64,000 nt of DNA from Leptobrachium leishanense (GCA_009667805.1 CM019063.1:194598954-194662953), one strand, 5' to 3'; positions 21,977 through 33,260 are shown, counted from the stretch's first letter. Numbers and translations: made by a program. The notes: generated by a model not told the origin, from the sequence alone.

Positions 21977-23390
21977 ATGCCACGTTCAAAGACAGCACCG
22001 CGATTCGTCTCCAAGGATTCTGACTCGGAGGACAGCTCCACTCATATGGAGGGCACCCAGGATAAGGCTGGTACCCCGTCTGACCCCACACCTTCCAAAA
22101 ATTTAGAGCCCCCACATTTAGGTCTCAATTGAAAATGCTGTTTTTAAAGCAGTTTCTGCTCTCTCCACTTCCTTTTCACAATCCCTCAGGGACGCCATCT
22201 CAGATTCTAAAATTGATTCTGTCCCCGGTTCAACTGGGTAATGATTTGGGCAATTCTCTCACCGAGGTGAGGCTCTCTCATTCTCCCCTAACCACTGGGA
22301 AACAGCCCATGAATAAAGATATGCGCAGGGATGGAGGGGCTGGCACCCCCCGCCTGGGGAATCAATGCCGGGGACACACTTGCCAAAAAAGCGCATTCAA
22401 AAAAATTCACCGTGGAGTCAGAATCTGCAAAGCGGGTTAAACGCTATGATTCTTCCCAAACACATGATCAGCATTCCACTTCCAGTGGACAGGACAATCC
22501 CCCCTTCTCAGGGGAGGAAAGTAGAGGAGACTCCTTAGAAGTTTATGCCTAGGACGAGGAATTTTCTGATATGCCTGTTTTTCCCTCATCAAGGGTCTGA
22601 TAATTCCGGGCCCATTTTCGATCCCCATGTTCACCCCGGAGGATCTGTCTCCTCCTCGCTCTGCCGAGTGAATGCTCACCCCACATGTGGAGGCTTGGGT
22701 GCATGCGCGAGTGCGCAGGCCTCTGGACAAGGCCTTTAAGGAACAGAATGAGAGCGGGGTGTCCGCGACCTCCTACTGTAGGAAAAACATGCTTGACCCC
22801 CAATTTGTAGATAAAAAAAAATGTATTAAATTTGTCGCATAAAGGTTGGTCCCAGAACAGGGGCATAGATTTGGCATTCAAAAATTGTCAGGACAAACTT
22901 TTAGATGCAGTTGGGCCACTAGCTAAGCTGCTAGTTGTGGCCGAACAAGCTAAATTAGCAGATGCTACGCTTGATCCTTACGATGTGACTAATTGGATCC
23001 AAAGAGCACTTAGTTTTGTGGGCAATGCTAATACGGCCCTTGCGACGGAGCGACACAAATGTATTTTGTTAAAAATTGATCCGCAGTTGGCGGCAGTAGC
23101 GGACAATGAATTGGGTGCTAAAGCCCAAGGGTTGCTGTTTGGGCCAGGATTTTTACATGACATGTCTGAATATACAGGGGCATTTCCAACCATGGAAAAA
23201 GTTACAACCTCCATTAAGAAGGTGTTCACCGCTGGGGTTTTTGCATAGGCCGGCAGGGTCATCAGTCGCGGCGTCGGCCGCCGTGGAAGAGCGGGTATCT
23301 CCCGATAAATTTTCAGGCTCCGTGGCGTATGACCCCTCTCAATCCGAGACCAGAGTGGCCAACTTCTTCCCCTCCCAGGGGCCATAGAAC
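21977..23390 (+). pseudogene. DIRS gag (ORF1), frameshifted
   Basis: ATG at 21,977 opens MPRSKTAPRFVSKDSDSEDS, a typical basic-then-acidic DIRS gag start, with a stop at about 22,130. Similarity continues in another frame (AVFKAVSALSTSFSQSLRDA) and then in the best preserved block, 22,832-23,248, with NCQDKLLDAVGPLAKLLVVA, ALSFVGNANTALATERHKCI and VADNELGAKAQGLLFGPG. The same block recurs at 54,429-54,830 and 27,669-27,908, which defines the family locally. Confidence 0.8.
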
Positions 23391-23405
23391 AGTCTTCCCA
23401 GAAGG

Positions 23406-24900
23406 ATGCAAAGTTCCGGGGCAAGTCAGGTTCTGGTATCCAAGAAGAGCGGGGGAAGCCAACCCGTCCTCAATCTGAAAACGCTAAATCTGTCGATCCG
23501 TTACAACCATTTCCAGATGGAGGGTTTACACTTATTGAAAGATGCCCTTCGGCACGGAGATTGGTTAGCAAAGGTGCCTATCTGGCGGTACCTATGGCAG
23601 AGGAATCCAGGAAGTTCCTCTGTTTCCATGGGAACACCGACACGTGGCGCTTTCGTTGCCTCCCATTCGGGCTCTCTTCGGCTCCTTGGTGTTTCACCAA
23701 GCTGTTCATCCAGTTCAGATGTCACTGATTCTGCCAGACCACAAACGCAAAGCAATTCTGAAGAGGTACGTGCTCTTCTCGCCAATGTTTCCCCGACCTT
23801 GAGAGAACTTTCACGCATGATAGGGCTCTTGGCAGCTACAAAATTGGCGGTGCATCCAGCACCTCTCCACTATCGGGCCCTCCAACGCCTGATGGCCCAT
23901 TTCCTTCGGGGGGGGGGCACAATTACTTGGATCAGGTTCAGCTCTCGGAGAGCGCACGGGAGGATCTCCGTTAGTGGATCGGGAACCTCCGATCCTGTAA
24001 TGGCAAGTCCATTACAATTCCTCTTCCCTCAGTGATGATAGATTCAGATGCTTAGAGACCGGTACGGGAATTTGATGACCGGGGGTCTATGGTCCACCCA
24101 AGAGGCACGTTTCCATATCAATGGGCTAGAGTTGTTGGCGGGTCTCTTGGCCTTAGAGTTTTCTCAAACCGGCGGGTCAGTAGTCTGTTCTTCTTCGGAA
24201 GGACAACTTTCCAGCGGTGAGATACATAAACACTCTGGGGGGCCCTCGCTCCTCCCTCCTAACAGTTATGGCGACCTCGACTTTGGGAATGGTGCTTTCC
24301 GAGAGGGATCATGGTCCAGGCCCAGTTCATTCCTGTTGTGTCAAATCTACTGGCAGATTGGAGCTTGAGACACACAGAGGACTCTGGGGATTGGCGTTTG
24401 CACTTGTCGGCCTTTGCCAGCGTGATGGCGCTGTGAGGTCCTTTTCAGATTGACCTCTCAATTGAATCTTGAGATTGAGTCTCAACACTGTTACCCAACT
24501 TCTACAGTTGGCACCCAGATCCCATGGCTCTGGCCACGGATGCCTTTCTGCAGAACTGGGGGGGGGGGCCCTCGACATTATGTGTTTCCCCTGTTTCAGC
24601 TAATATCCCGGACGTTACACCCAGGTTCGGGTTCAGGAGGAGCCGGGGTTGGTTCTAGTGGCTCCCAACCAACCTTGGTTTCCCCTGTTCTTGGATCTTC
24701 TGGTGGATGTCCCGCGGCTACTCCCGGATCTGTTGGTGGACGGACAGGGGCTGCCTCATCTGATGTTGTCGCAAGGAACGTGCCCGGTCCTAGCCTCCTT
24801 GGTCTCGGGTCACCTGGGGCGACCGGAAGCGTTTCGAGCCGAGCTAGAATGCTCCGAGTGGCATGGGCCCCCCGGCACATTGTTTTGCTATGACTCGGCC
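23406..24900 (+). pseudogene. DIRS pol remains: RT, RNase H and methyltransferase-like segment
   Basis: RT begins GGSQPVLNLKTLNLSIRYNH and GLHLLKDALRHGDWLAKV, then in another frame PMAEESRKFLCFHG and CLPFGLSSAPWCFTKLF (RT palm). Immediately after, sequence jumps to VSPTLRELSRMIGLLAATKL, so the catalytic YLDD region is deleted. RNase H is seen as GGLWSTQEARFHINGLELLA. Near 24,510-24,560 DPMALATDAFLQNW resembles the DIRS adenine-methyltransferase-like domain, followed by LVAPNQPWFPLFLDLL. Several frame changes occur. Confidence 0.78.
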
Positions 24901-25485
24901 TGGGCCCATTGGTCTGGTTGGTGTGTGCCACGGGATCAAGATCCCTTTCGAGCCCCTCTAGATTTCATCCTGAATTTCTTGTCGGAATGTTTTGACGTGG
25001 GTAGAGCTTATAGAACTCTTAACGTTTACAGATCTGCCTTGTCGGTCTATCGTGAGGGTTTCCAAGGGGTCCTGGTGGGCAAGCATCCCTTCGTCTGTCA
25101 TTTGCTGAGAGACATTAGGTGTTCACGACCTCCGCTCCCTTGGTACTCGGAGACCTGGGATGTCGCTCTATTGCTCAATTTCTTAATGGCTTGGCCATCC
25201 AATGAGATTCTATCCTTGAGACAGCTCTCCGCCAAGCTGTTGGCCCTCCTCTGTCTCATCTCTTGTAAACGTGTAGGTGATGTCCGGGCCTTGGATTTTC
25301 AGATCAGATCCTTCGTTCCGGAGGGGGTTCGATTCGATGCCTCTCGTCGTACAAAAACGTCTATAACATTAGTGTTCTATCTGGCACTTCCAACACAACC
25401 TGCATTGTGCCCTGTGAATTGTTTGAAGGTTTATGAAGCCCGTACGATGGCGCTGCGTTCGATGAGAGTTCTCTGCGCCTGTTGA
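24900..25485 (+). pseudogene. DIRS tyrosine recombinase, C-terminally truncated
   Basis: In intact DIRS this enzyme integrates the circular cDNA. The N-terminal core-binding region reads FILNFLSECFDVGRAYRTLN and VYRSALSVYREGFQG; the catalytic Arg box is SCKRVGDVRALDF near 25,265. The sequence stops at a TGA at 25,483 soon after CPVNCLKVYEARTMALRS. The downstream HxxR box and nucleophilic Tyr are absent, so the enzyme cannot be active. It is open in one frame from about 24,649. Confidence 0.82.
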
Positions 25486-25519
25486 CCTGTTGACCTGTTG
25501 TTAGCAAGGTAAAGAGGGA

Positions 25520-25702
25520 GAAAATGTGGGAACGTGGATATACTTATAGACTTGCAGAGCACTGGACTGTCTCACTGGGAAAGGGGGCTTAGACTACTCC
25601 ATTGTTAGCAATAGGTTTTGTTTCTTTTTTCTTGCTTTTAATACAGCAGCAAGCAAAAATAACAGAGATTGCAATACTCGCCCCGAGTCCTCTATTAAAA
25701 TT
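25520..25702 (-). repeat. DIRS right inverted terminal repeat
   Basis: Reverse-complement partner of 21,475-21,690, starting near GGAACGTGGATATACTTATA. The segment around CTTGCTTTTAATACAGCAGC reads in the same + strand direction as in the left repeat instead of being inverted. Confidence 0.85.
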
Positions 25703-26191
25703 CTAACTTACCGTCATACTTGGCTAAATTCTATAATTAAAAGATATTTTAAAAAACTTAATGGCTTTCACTTAATATTTGCATAGCTTTGATAGCTTGG
25801 ATGTGACCATTTTATTTAATATATCTAAAACAGTTTACCTATTCCCACATCTTTCCAGTATTGAGCCAAATGATCTCCCATAGCTTTTAGTAAATGTCGA
25901 TACTATTTAAATTACTCTTTAGTTATCGTTGCATATTTTTGTTCTACTTAATCAAAACAAAGCATTCTCCCTGCACAACAGGAGCACCTAGAACTGCTCT
26001 GTTTTAGGATAAGAGATCTAGTCATGATATTGTGGAATACCATGTAAAAAACAACCTTTTAGGTTTATACAGAAAAGGATAAGTCTTTGTCAATGGAATG
26101 TTGTTCTAGAAATAGTAGTATAAAGATGTTCTATTTTTATAAAGTGGTCTCGAGAAATGTAAAATGACATAATGCTTTTTTTGTTTTTCAG
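25703..26191. other. MORC2 intron remainder
   Basis: AT-rich, with a polypyrimidine run before the acceptor at 26,191. Nothing recognised. Confidence 0.5.
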
Positions 26192-26365
26192 GGTAGAGAA
26201 GGGCAGTGATGATGTCAGACTGATGAGACCACCTTCACCAGAGCAACAAGCACCGGACACCCAGCAATCTGAGCCTTCCACTTCTGAGAGTGGTAGGATA
26301 GAGCCGGATACTACAGAGCTTAGCACCAGTCCCCCCACGTTGGAGATGCTTGTACAGACATTGAG
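26192..26365 (+). CDS. MORC2: MORC2 exon 7 of window
   Basis: 174 bases, TTTTTCAG to TTGAG/GTTAGA. The first G finishes the Trp codon, then [40 protein letters not shown] and [18 protein letters not shown], ending with two bases of an Arg codon. VEKGS(D/E)DVRLM completes the chromo-like domain; EPSTSE.RIEPDTT matches mammalian MORC2. It is shorter than the mammalian counterpart in the DTQQ-to-EPSTS region. The donor GTTAGA is weaker than the others. Confidence 0.94.
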
Positions 26366-26571
26366 GTTAGACTCGCCTCCCTCCCCTTAATTTCAAAGCT
26401 AGCCTGGTCTCATGTATTACATGTGTTTCTAGACTTCCTAAGGAAAGTACATGTTGTACTGCTAAAAGGTAAACCTGTACAAAATGTGGGGGGAGAAACA
26501 TTTGCCGGATGTGGCTTGGTTATCTTCAAAAGGTGATTTTATTTATTTTATTACAATGCACATCTCTTTAA

Positions 26572-27187
26572 CCTCCCTGGCGGTCTAATTTTTTCAAAAT
26601 TTTGTGTCGAAAAGCATCTAAAATTTTTTTTAAAGGAAACGTGTTTTTGTACATAGTTAGCCTGTAATAATTAGGAATCCCGCACTGAAATCCGTGCAAT
26701 CAAGTTCTTACTGGTAAAATCCTTTATAAATAAATAAATAGTTAATATACACGGAGTCCAATAAAGTTTGAAACACGAAATAATAATTTATTATCCCAAA
26801 AATAATTATCCAAAATAATGCAAATAAAATGATATTCAATAAAATACAACAAAATACACTGAAATCTGTCTGCAAGCAAGGGTGAGACGATGTATGGTCT
26901 ATTTCTTATCCTGTACTGCCACATAGTGGCCGTTCATAAACATTACACTGTATAATCCAAAGTGAATGTAAACTGTAATAAAGATTCTTTTTATGCTAGC
27001 CCCGCCCCCTGCATCGTGTGACTCGCAGGGAGCCTTCCAGGAAGCAGCTCGCCGCGATCACACTGCGGGGGACAGCGAGGGAGCCAGGAGGAGGTGAGTA
27101 TGTATCCAGCCCTAGTGTGGCTCGGGGTTACTGTTCGCGGTAGCGAAATTTAACCCCGAGTCACACTCGGGAATACCGCCAGGGAGG
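26572..27187. mobile_element. TTAA-type MITE, CCTCCCTGGCGGT family
   Basis: Ends CCTCCCTGGCGGT and ACCGCCAGGGAGG are perfect inverted repeats flanked by TTAA at 26,568-26,571 and 27,188-27,191, as for piggyBac or Kolobok-like transposition. The GC-rich right half (CATCGTGTGACTCGCAGGG, then GAGGAGGTGAGTATGTATCC) matches a second copy at 60,843-61,196. No coding region. Confidence 0.8.
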
Positions 27188-27189
27188 TT

Positions 27190-27950
27190 AATACCACTTC
27201 CAGCAGCAAGAAAAATAAACAGGAATGTTCCTTGTGACCTAGGGGTTCCCCCACCCTATAGACAGTCCAGATAGTACAGTCCATTCCCATAAAAAGCCAG
27301 TGGAGCAAGAAGTTGTCCTTTCTTGAAGCAAAGAAACAATCCACACTGTGAACACTGAAAACGTCAGATGATCTGGGAAAAATCACGCAGAACATCAAAC
27401 CTATTGCAGATTTTCCATCCAAACTTTAGAGCATGGGCCTTGTTGGTTGGGTTGTTAGCGATCTCCTTGCTGATGGGGGGGCCTTGGGAAGCTTTAGCTG
27501 AGCCTTGTGGAGTACAGCCAAAGACCCTTGCGGGTTGGAAAAACACCTTTTTCATCGAAGCATTACACGGTGGTCATTTTAATGAAGGTGCCTGCATATT
27601 TTCCGTTTGCTTTGCAAAATTTTCCCCAAATAGGCTTCAATTAGCACTATCCCTGGGCTCTTTAGAAGCTAAAGTGACCAAATTGTGGTCTTTGCGAAGG
27701 GGTCTATGTGCTTTGTAGATAGTGCTTTATTGGCATTCCCCAACAGGCAGCTTTGTTGTGGCCAGCACCGTAGCAGAGAAACCTCAGAAGCAGTTTCCAA
27801 AACCAAAATCTCCTCGAACAACTGGGGGGGAAAAGAATGTGTTGCGTCCAGGAGCTTGTCCTGGCACGAGCGAAAGGAGATGTCTCCTTTCCTGGGGTTC
27901 CAACCCATATTGGATCATGGTTGGCGCCACTTAAGAATTTGAAAAATCTA
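27190..27950 (-). mobile_element. DIRS fragment, antisense
   Basis: On the - strand 27,908-27,669 reads SFRSCQDKLLDATHSFP and LLGNANKALSTKH, the gag block of the other DIRS copies. At its left edge 27,190-27,330 is the reverse complement of 32,480-32,645 (TTCTTGCTGCTGGAAGTGGT, GGACTGT.CTATCTGGA), so it carries a DIRS end of a second subfamily. It directly abuts the TTAA MITE. Heavily decayed. Confidence 0.6.
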
Positions 27951-28900
27951 GGGGGGGGGCGTGGCTGGCTACTGTCAGGAGCAGACGTGTTTTGGTGGAG
28001 CTCCGCATGTCTACTACCCTTAGAGACCCACAGCTGACTTATTTTGCAGAGATTTTTGAATTCGAGGTGCCTACGGGGCTAGCCACAGGAACTGCGCTGT
28101 CCGGGGTCCGCTTTGTCCCCCCCAGACCAGAGACACGACTTCTGGAGCCTTCGTTCCCTGCTGAGTACAAGCTCCTGTCGGCCATCTTGGGGCCTAGGGT
28201 CCGACTCCGGACCTGATTTTTTTTCCCCTACGGCCCCGGATCTGGGTGTGCGGCTGCTGCGAGCTGCGGGGATGAAGGGCCTCCATCTTCCGGCTGCTGT
28301 GGCTGCCCCTGGAGCGAATGAGGGTGCAGACTGGCGGCGGCGGCTGGCTTGTTCTTCCCCCTCCAGGACTCTGTGATCTGTTTTTGGGTGACCTCGAGTC
28401 CTGTCTGGAGTCAGTGACTGGAGAGGACGATGATAGGCCGCACACACGCGGTACATGGTGCTGACTGATGGCGGTTCTGGGGATGGATCGACGGACGGAG
28501 GCTCCAGATGGAGCGGATTCGGAGGACGGATCCTCTACATTGTGGATGGCTGCTTGGACGATGCTGGTGGTGGGATGTGCTGCGCTGCGGCGGGGGGGAC
28601 TGGCGGATGTGCTACTGGCTGACTCTTTCTGCGGTTTCACCATAAAGGCCTTGGTCATGGCCGTAGCCCCAGCCCCAGTTAGCATCTTGCAGAGCAGGGT
28701 CCTGGGTCGGTACACAAGGGGGACTCACAGGGATGGGGACTGGGGCAGGTGTGGAGAACTGCCTGTGGCTTGGATAGACTGAGGAGGCAGCTGACCGTAC
28801 TGGGGAGCGGGCCGCTGAAACGGCGTCCCTAGAACAGGAGCGATGAGACATTGGCATGTTGAGGTGTTCAGAGGAAAGCAAGCCATACCCCCTGGCGATT
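27951..28900. other. GC-rich repeat-like stretch, possibly LINE 5' UTR
   Basis: It starts GGGGGGGGCGTGGCTGGCT and is GC-rich with several 'CCATCTT' motifs, as in 5' untranslated regions of some vertebrate L1s. Open frames exist on both strands but resemble no protein family. The call is tentative. Confidence 0.3.
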
Positions 28901-28904
28901 GCCA

Positions 28905-29143
28905 CGTCGCTGTTGTTGCTAAGCACTACAAAGCTTGATCCTCCTAATGGAGGATTGTGCTTTGCAGCCCTGTCGAGCGCACGTCGTAGCGTTTTGACAG
29001 GGAGGCTTTCAGCACGTCCGCAGCAGCATGCAAATTTGGCACGCACGCACTACAGCGTGAGGCCAGCCAGGTCGAAACGTCATGACACTACGATGGGTGT
29101 CGAGGCACATCAGTGCGTGCGCTCGTCTGACACTGGCCTAAGG
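28905..29143. mobile_element. Truncated Harbinger MITE
   Basis: Shares with 33,261-33,594 the blocks CTTGATCCTCCTAATGGAGG (variant), TTTGACAGGGAGG, CAGCGTG.GGCCAGCC and the end GCGCTCGTCTGACACTGGCC. The left terminus GGCTGGGGTCAGAC is missing, so the copy is cut on that side. Confidence 0.6.
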
Positions 29144-29517
29144 TGACCCAGCAGAAGTCCCTCCTGCAGGCCTAGTAAATCACTGGAGAAGAGACCGAAC
29201 TTAAAATAGACCCCCGGCCGACCGGAACTAGTGCCAGACTCGGGACCCCCACCACAGCGTTCAGTGAGATGTAAGATATTTTTATTATGCAATATATACT
29301 GTGTGCGCAATTATTGGGCACGTTGTATTACATGAGGATTCATTTCATTATTGAACAACTACAGTGCTTTCAGTCAATCCAAAATGATGTTAAACCTCAA
29401 ACCTGAATATTTAAGAAAGTAAAAGGGAGGATTTGGCTTTCTTAGGATTATATCTGTGTGCACAATTATTGGTCAACTATTGGTGTGCAAAATTATTATG
29501 CAACTGAATGAAAAGCA

Positions 29518-29705
29518 AAAACGTGCAGCGCGCGTCATTGCCAGCTGGGGGACCACCTGAGCGCCAGCCAGCGGCACCGGCCAACTGGTGGATGGGAGCA
29601 CAGTGGCCCATTAAAGCCAGTAGGACGTGCTATGCCTCCACGCAGCTGCAAGGCTCACCTGCCGCGGGTACTGCATAGTACACCCCATGGCGGTAACAGG
29701 CTAAA
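29518..29705. repeat. GC-rich dispersed repeat inserted in the Tc1/mariner element
   Basis: Shares AGCCAGTAGGACGTGCTATG and CATAGTACACCCC with the repeat at 10,186-10,335 (a few substitutions). Not classified. Confidence 0.55.
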
Positions 29706-29777
29706 CTGAGAACGAACAAACAATACTAAATTTACAAATAAACATTTATGACCTTTTCAAAACAAAATGCTTGATCA

Positions 29778-31212
29778 ATATTTGAGGCGTTACTAAGGGA
29801 TAATATTCAGGAATTTATTGGGAGGTATAATGTAATTGGCAAAAATCAGCATGGTTTCATGAAACACAGATCATGTCAGACTAACCTAATTACGTTCTAT
29901 GAGGAAGTAAGTAGAAGTATAGATCAGGGGGTCGCAGTGGATGTGATTTACTTAGATTTTGCCAAAGCTTTCGACACAGTTCCACACAAAAGGTTACTAT
30001 TTAAATTAAGAAAAATTGGTCTAGATGAAAATACTTGTTCTTGGATAGAAAACTGGATAAAAGATAGGGTACAGAGAGTGGTCATAAATGGTACATTTTC
30101 AAGATGGACACCAGTGGTAAGCGGGGCCTGTCATAGGACCAATACTATTCAATTTATTTATAAATGACCGTGAGATAGGCATTGAAAGCCATGTATCAGT
30201 GTTTGCAGATGACACAAAACTAGGAAAAGTAATACAATGTGAGCAGGATGTTACTTCGCTGCAGAGGGATTTAGATAGATTGGGGGACTGGGCACTTAAA
30301 TGGCAGATGAAATTTAATCTAGATAAATGCAAAGTTATGCCCTTTGGAGTGAAGAACACACAAGCAATTTATACCCTAAATGGTACGGAGTTAGGGAAAT
30401 CCAAGCAGGAGAAGGATTTGGGAATAATCATAGACTTCAAACTAAGTAACTGTGCAATGTCAAACAGCAGCCGCCAAGGCCAGCAAAGTATTGGCATGCA
30501 TTAAAAGGGGAGTTCACTCTCGGGATGAAAACATAATTTTGCCTCTGTATAAATCAATAGTCAGACCGCACCTTGAATATGCCGTGCAATTTTGGGCACC
30601 TGTCTTAAAAAAAGATATTATAGCGCTAGAAAAAGTGCAGAGACGGGCAACTAAATTAATAAGGGGAATTTAAGTTATGAGGAAAGACTAACAAGCTTAA
30701 ACCTGTTTAGTTTAGAGAAACGGCGCCTTAGAGGGGATCTGATAACCTTATATAAATATATACGGGACCATTATCAACCATTGTCTGATAACCTATTCAT
30801 TAACAGGACTATACACAGGACAAGGGGTCATCCATTTAGACTGGAAGAAAGAAAATTCAGCCTAAAGCATAGGAAGGGTTATTTTACGGTGAGAACAATA
30901 AAGCTGTGGAATTCTCTGCCTGTTGAGGTGGTTGGATCAGAGACCATACAGACTTTTAAAAAGTGACTGGATGACTTCCTGCAGACACAGAATATTAAGG
31001 GTTATAATATTTAATATGTGGGTTAAAGCTTCTTGATCCAAGGAGAAATCTGACTGCCATTCTGGGGTCAAGAAGGAATTTTTTCCCAGCATGTTGCATA
31101 TTGGCAAGCATTTCAGACTGGGTTTTTTGCCTTCTTTTGGATCAACAGCAGTAGGTTATGTGGGAGAGGCTGAACCCGATGGACGCATGTCTTTTTTCAG
31201 CCTATGTAATAT
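29778..31212 (+). mobile_element. CR1-type non-LTR retrotransposon, 5'-truncated
   Basis: The RT and C-terminal part of a CR1/L2-group LINE inserted in the Tc1/mariner element. It ends with the common frog LINE tail (GATGGACGCATGTC.. TTTTTCAGCCTATGTAATATG). 5' truncation is the usual result of incomplete reverse transcription. Confidence 0.82.
29859..30964 (+). pseudogene. CR1-type reverse transcriptase, frameshifted
   Basis: First block: VDVIYLDFAKAFDTVPHKRL (RT motif 2 region with the catalytic Asp), then VVINGTFSRWTPVVSG. The PQGS motif is destroyed by a small deletion near 30,125. The second block has VFADDTKL (the catalytic F-A-D-D box) and MKFNLDKCKVMPFG; a frame change near 30,460 is followed by AAAKASKVLACIKRGVHSRD, KSIVRPHLEYAVQFWAP and, after a stop, RTIKLWNSLPVEVV. 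Catalytic residues survive but the frame is broken three times. Confidence 0.85.
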
Positions 31213-31399
31213 GACTGTTCTTGAAAAGAAGGGTGACTATAAGTCTTCCATCCATGGAGTCTGTTAGTTTCTTGATCTGTTGACGATCAACTTTTTGTGC
31301 AGCAGCAACCACAGCCTCTCAGACACTGTACAGAGGTGTACAGTTTTCCTTTCCTTTAGTAAATGTACTATTTAAGAAGGGCCCACAGGTTCTTAATTG

Positions 31400-32090
31400 G
31401 GTTTAGGTCAGGTGAGTAAGTGGGCCAGGTCATTATTCTTTAATCTTGAACACCTTTACTGACTTACCATGCAATGGAGTACTTTGATGCATGCGATGGA
31501 GCATTGTCCTACAGAAATATCATGGTCTTCTTGAATGATGCAGACACTTTTCATGTACCACTGATTGAAAAAAGTGTCTTCTAAAAACTGCCAGTAGATT
31601 TGGGAGTTGATTTTTGAGTCCAACTAGCTCATCTGTAATAATACCAGCCCATAACATTACCCCACCTCCACCTTGCTGAGTCTGAGAATGTGAAGCTTTG
31701 TGCCCATTACTGATCCAGCCACGTGCCAATCCATCTACTCAGTCGAGTCACTCTCAGCTCATCAGTCCGTAAAACCTTTGAAAAATCGGTCTTCAGATAT
31801 TTCTTGGCCCAGTCTTGACATTTCAACTTATGGGTCTTGTTTAGTGGTGGTCTGGTTTCAGCCTTCCTTACCTTTGCCATGTCTGAGCACTGAACCCCTT
31901 GTACTTCCGGTAACTCCAGGTAGGTTGAGGTTCTGGAATATGACCGCACTAGAGGATAATGGTTTCCTGGTAGCGTCCCGTTTGATTCTTCTCAAATCTT
32001 TGGCAGTTAATTTGCATCCTTTTTTTTTTCCCTCAAACGTTTCTTGAGAAACTATTTGCAACAAAACATTTGGTTCTGTGATCACGTCCT
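31400..32090 (-). pseudogene. Tc1/mariner transposase, broken
   Basis: DDE transposase that would cut and paste the element. On the - strand LKCQDWAKKYLKTDFSKVLR and TDELRVTRL (the first catalytic Asp region is present as TDE) are followed, after a frameshift near 31,715, by MARGWISNGHKASHSQTQQG and GGGVMLWAGIITDELVG. The usual QDNAPSH and SPDLNPIENLW blocks are decayed or shifted below 31,560. Not functional. Confidence 0.75.
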
Positions 32091-32479
32091 AATATCTTGA
32101 CAATTTCAAGAGTGCGCATCCCTCCGAAAGGTCACAAATTGTAAAGTCTTTCAGAGTCCGTTAAGTCTCTTTTGGCCCATTTTGCCAGAGTAAAAGAAGC
32201 TGCCTAATCTTTATGCAAACTTTGATATAGATTGTTGCTCTCCTAAGGCCACACCCTTCCTCATTACACAAATACACCTTATCTGATACGCTTAAATCCA
32301 ATAAGCATTCAAGTTTCTACAGCTTGGAATCGGGCAAGTGAGTATTGTGACCAAATTCTTTTAATGCATAGTGTCCAATAATTGAGCACAGGGTAAACTA
32401 ATATTTGTGCAACGAGCAGTAAAAGACAATCTATGTAAATGTATATAGGAATACTTTAATTTCACCACTAGCAATTTAG

Positions 32480-32645
32480 AGGAAATAAAATGGATACTTG
32501 CAAGGAAGCAGCAGGAAAAAGGAAGACTTCCTGCTACAGTGGCATTTTAGAAGAATGGACTGTGCTATCTGGAATGCCTATGGGAGGACCTCTAGGACAC
32601 AGGGAACATTCCGGTTTGTTTCTTACTGCTGAAAGTGGTATTAAA
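32480..32645 (+). mobile_element. Isolated DIRS terminal fragment
   Basis: Matches the reverse complement of 27,190-27,330: GAATGGACTGTGCTATCTGG, CCTCTAGGACACAGGGAACA and CTGCTGAAAGTGGTATTAA. The open stretch MDTCKEAAGKRK here is therefore repeat sequence, not a gene. Confidence 0.55.
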
Positions 32646-33079
32646 GATAAATGCATTGTAATACTAAGCCTTGTGTCTTGTAATAAAATCAAAACGGTAT
32701 CCTTCTGTGTATATATCAAGTAACAGGAACATTGTAGTTAATGACCAAAATACTCAGATACAAATAAATTGTGCATATTTCGCAAAATTGTCTTTTTAAG
32801 GAGCATCAATTCAAGAACAACCTCTGGCTAGCTATGTGGAATAAATGGTCGAAGATGGTTGTACATAAAGGGTTATTTTTATTCATAACTATCAGTGTTG
32901 CATGCATGTATAGTGTAAGTGTGGTTAATTTCATTTAATGAGATCAGAGCCAGGTAGCATGCCACTTTTATCATGTGAACTAATGTGTGATATCCCTATT
33001 GTGCCACAATATCTAGAATTCTATGAGCTTTCACCCCTACCTTCTACATTTCTTATATTTTGATCTTTTTCTCCAACAG
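32646..33079. other. MORC2 intron, nothing recognised
   Basis: AT-rich; ends with the polypyrimidine tract and acceptor CTCCAACAG. Confidence 0.55.
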
Positions 33080-33173
33080 AAATTGCTTGAGGTATTTCTT
33101 GCCTCCAAATTTTCCCATCTCAAAGACAGAATTGAGCAATATGAATGCAGAGGATCTTATAGCATTTCCATTG
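33080..33173 (+). CDS. MORC2: MORC2 exon 8 of window
   Basis: 94 bases between CTCCAACAG and GTGAGT. The first A completes Arg; then NCLRYFLPPNFPISKTELSN and MNAEDLIAFPL. The CLRYFLPP.FPISK.. S.MN...LI.FPL pattern is characteristic of MORC2 between the chromo-like domain and the last coiled coil. The intron before it is 6.7 kb and holds the DIRS and split Tc1 insertions. Confidence 0.94.
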
Positions 33174-33260
33174 GTGAGTATGTGGGACAGTGTACAGCTG
33201 CTCTATCAAAGCATTGGTTAGATACCACCCAAAATTTGTTGCATCAGTTTTAACCCCTAA

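Larger units (their letters stand above)
21475..25702 (+). mobile_element. DIRS-type tyrosine-recombinase retrotransposon, defective
   Basis: About 4.2 kb in the same orientation as MORC2, inside one intron. It is bounded by inverted terminal repeats, with the order gag, RT, RNase H, methyltransferase-like segment and tyrosine recombinase, which is the DIRS layout. Every coding part is frameshifted or cut, and the RT is internally deleted. DIRS elements make no target duplication, and I see none. Confidence 0.88.
29299..32393 (-). mobile_element. Tc1/mariner element split by two insertions
   Basis: Ends CTGTGTGCGCAATTATTGGG and (reverse of the right end) CCCTGTGCTCAATTATTGGA are terminal inverted repeats, flanked by TA on both sides. 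The transposase lies on the - strand. The element is interrupted by a GC-rich repeat (29,518-29,705) and a CR1-type LINE (29,778-31,212); its own sequence resumes between and after them. Without these it would be about 1.5 kb, normal for the superfamily. Confidence 0.8.

Noticed and set aside
23501..23818. 105-codon - strand frame over the DIRS RT
   Set aside because: Shadow of the + strand reverse transcriptase, which has the matching motifs.
28194..28715. 173-codon frame on the - strand, Ser/Pro/Arg rich
   Set aside because: The region is GC-rich, overlapping frames on both strands are open, and the content is low complexity. Repeat-like rather than coding.
32490..32723. 77-codon open frame as a possible MORC2 or host exon
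   Set aside because: The DNA matches a DIRS terminal fragment at 27,190-27,330 in reverse; MORC2 exons join in frame without it.
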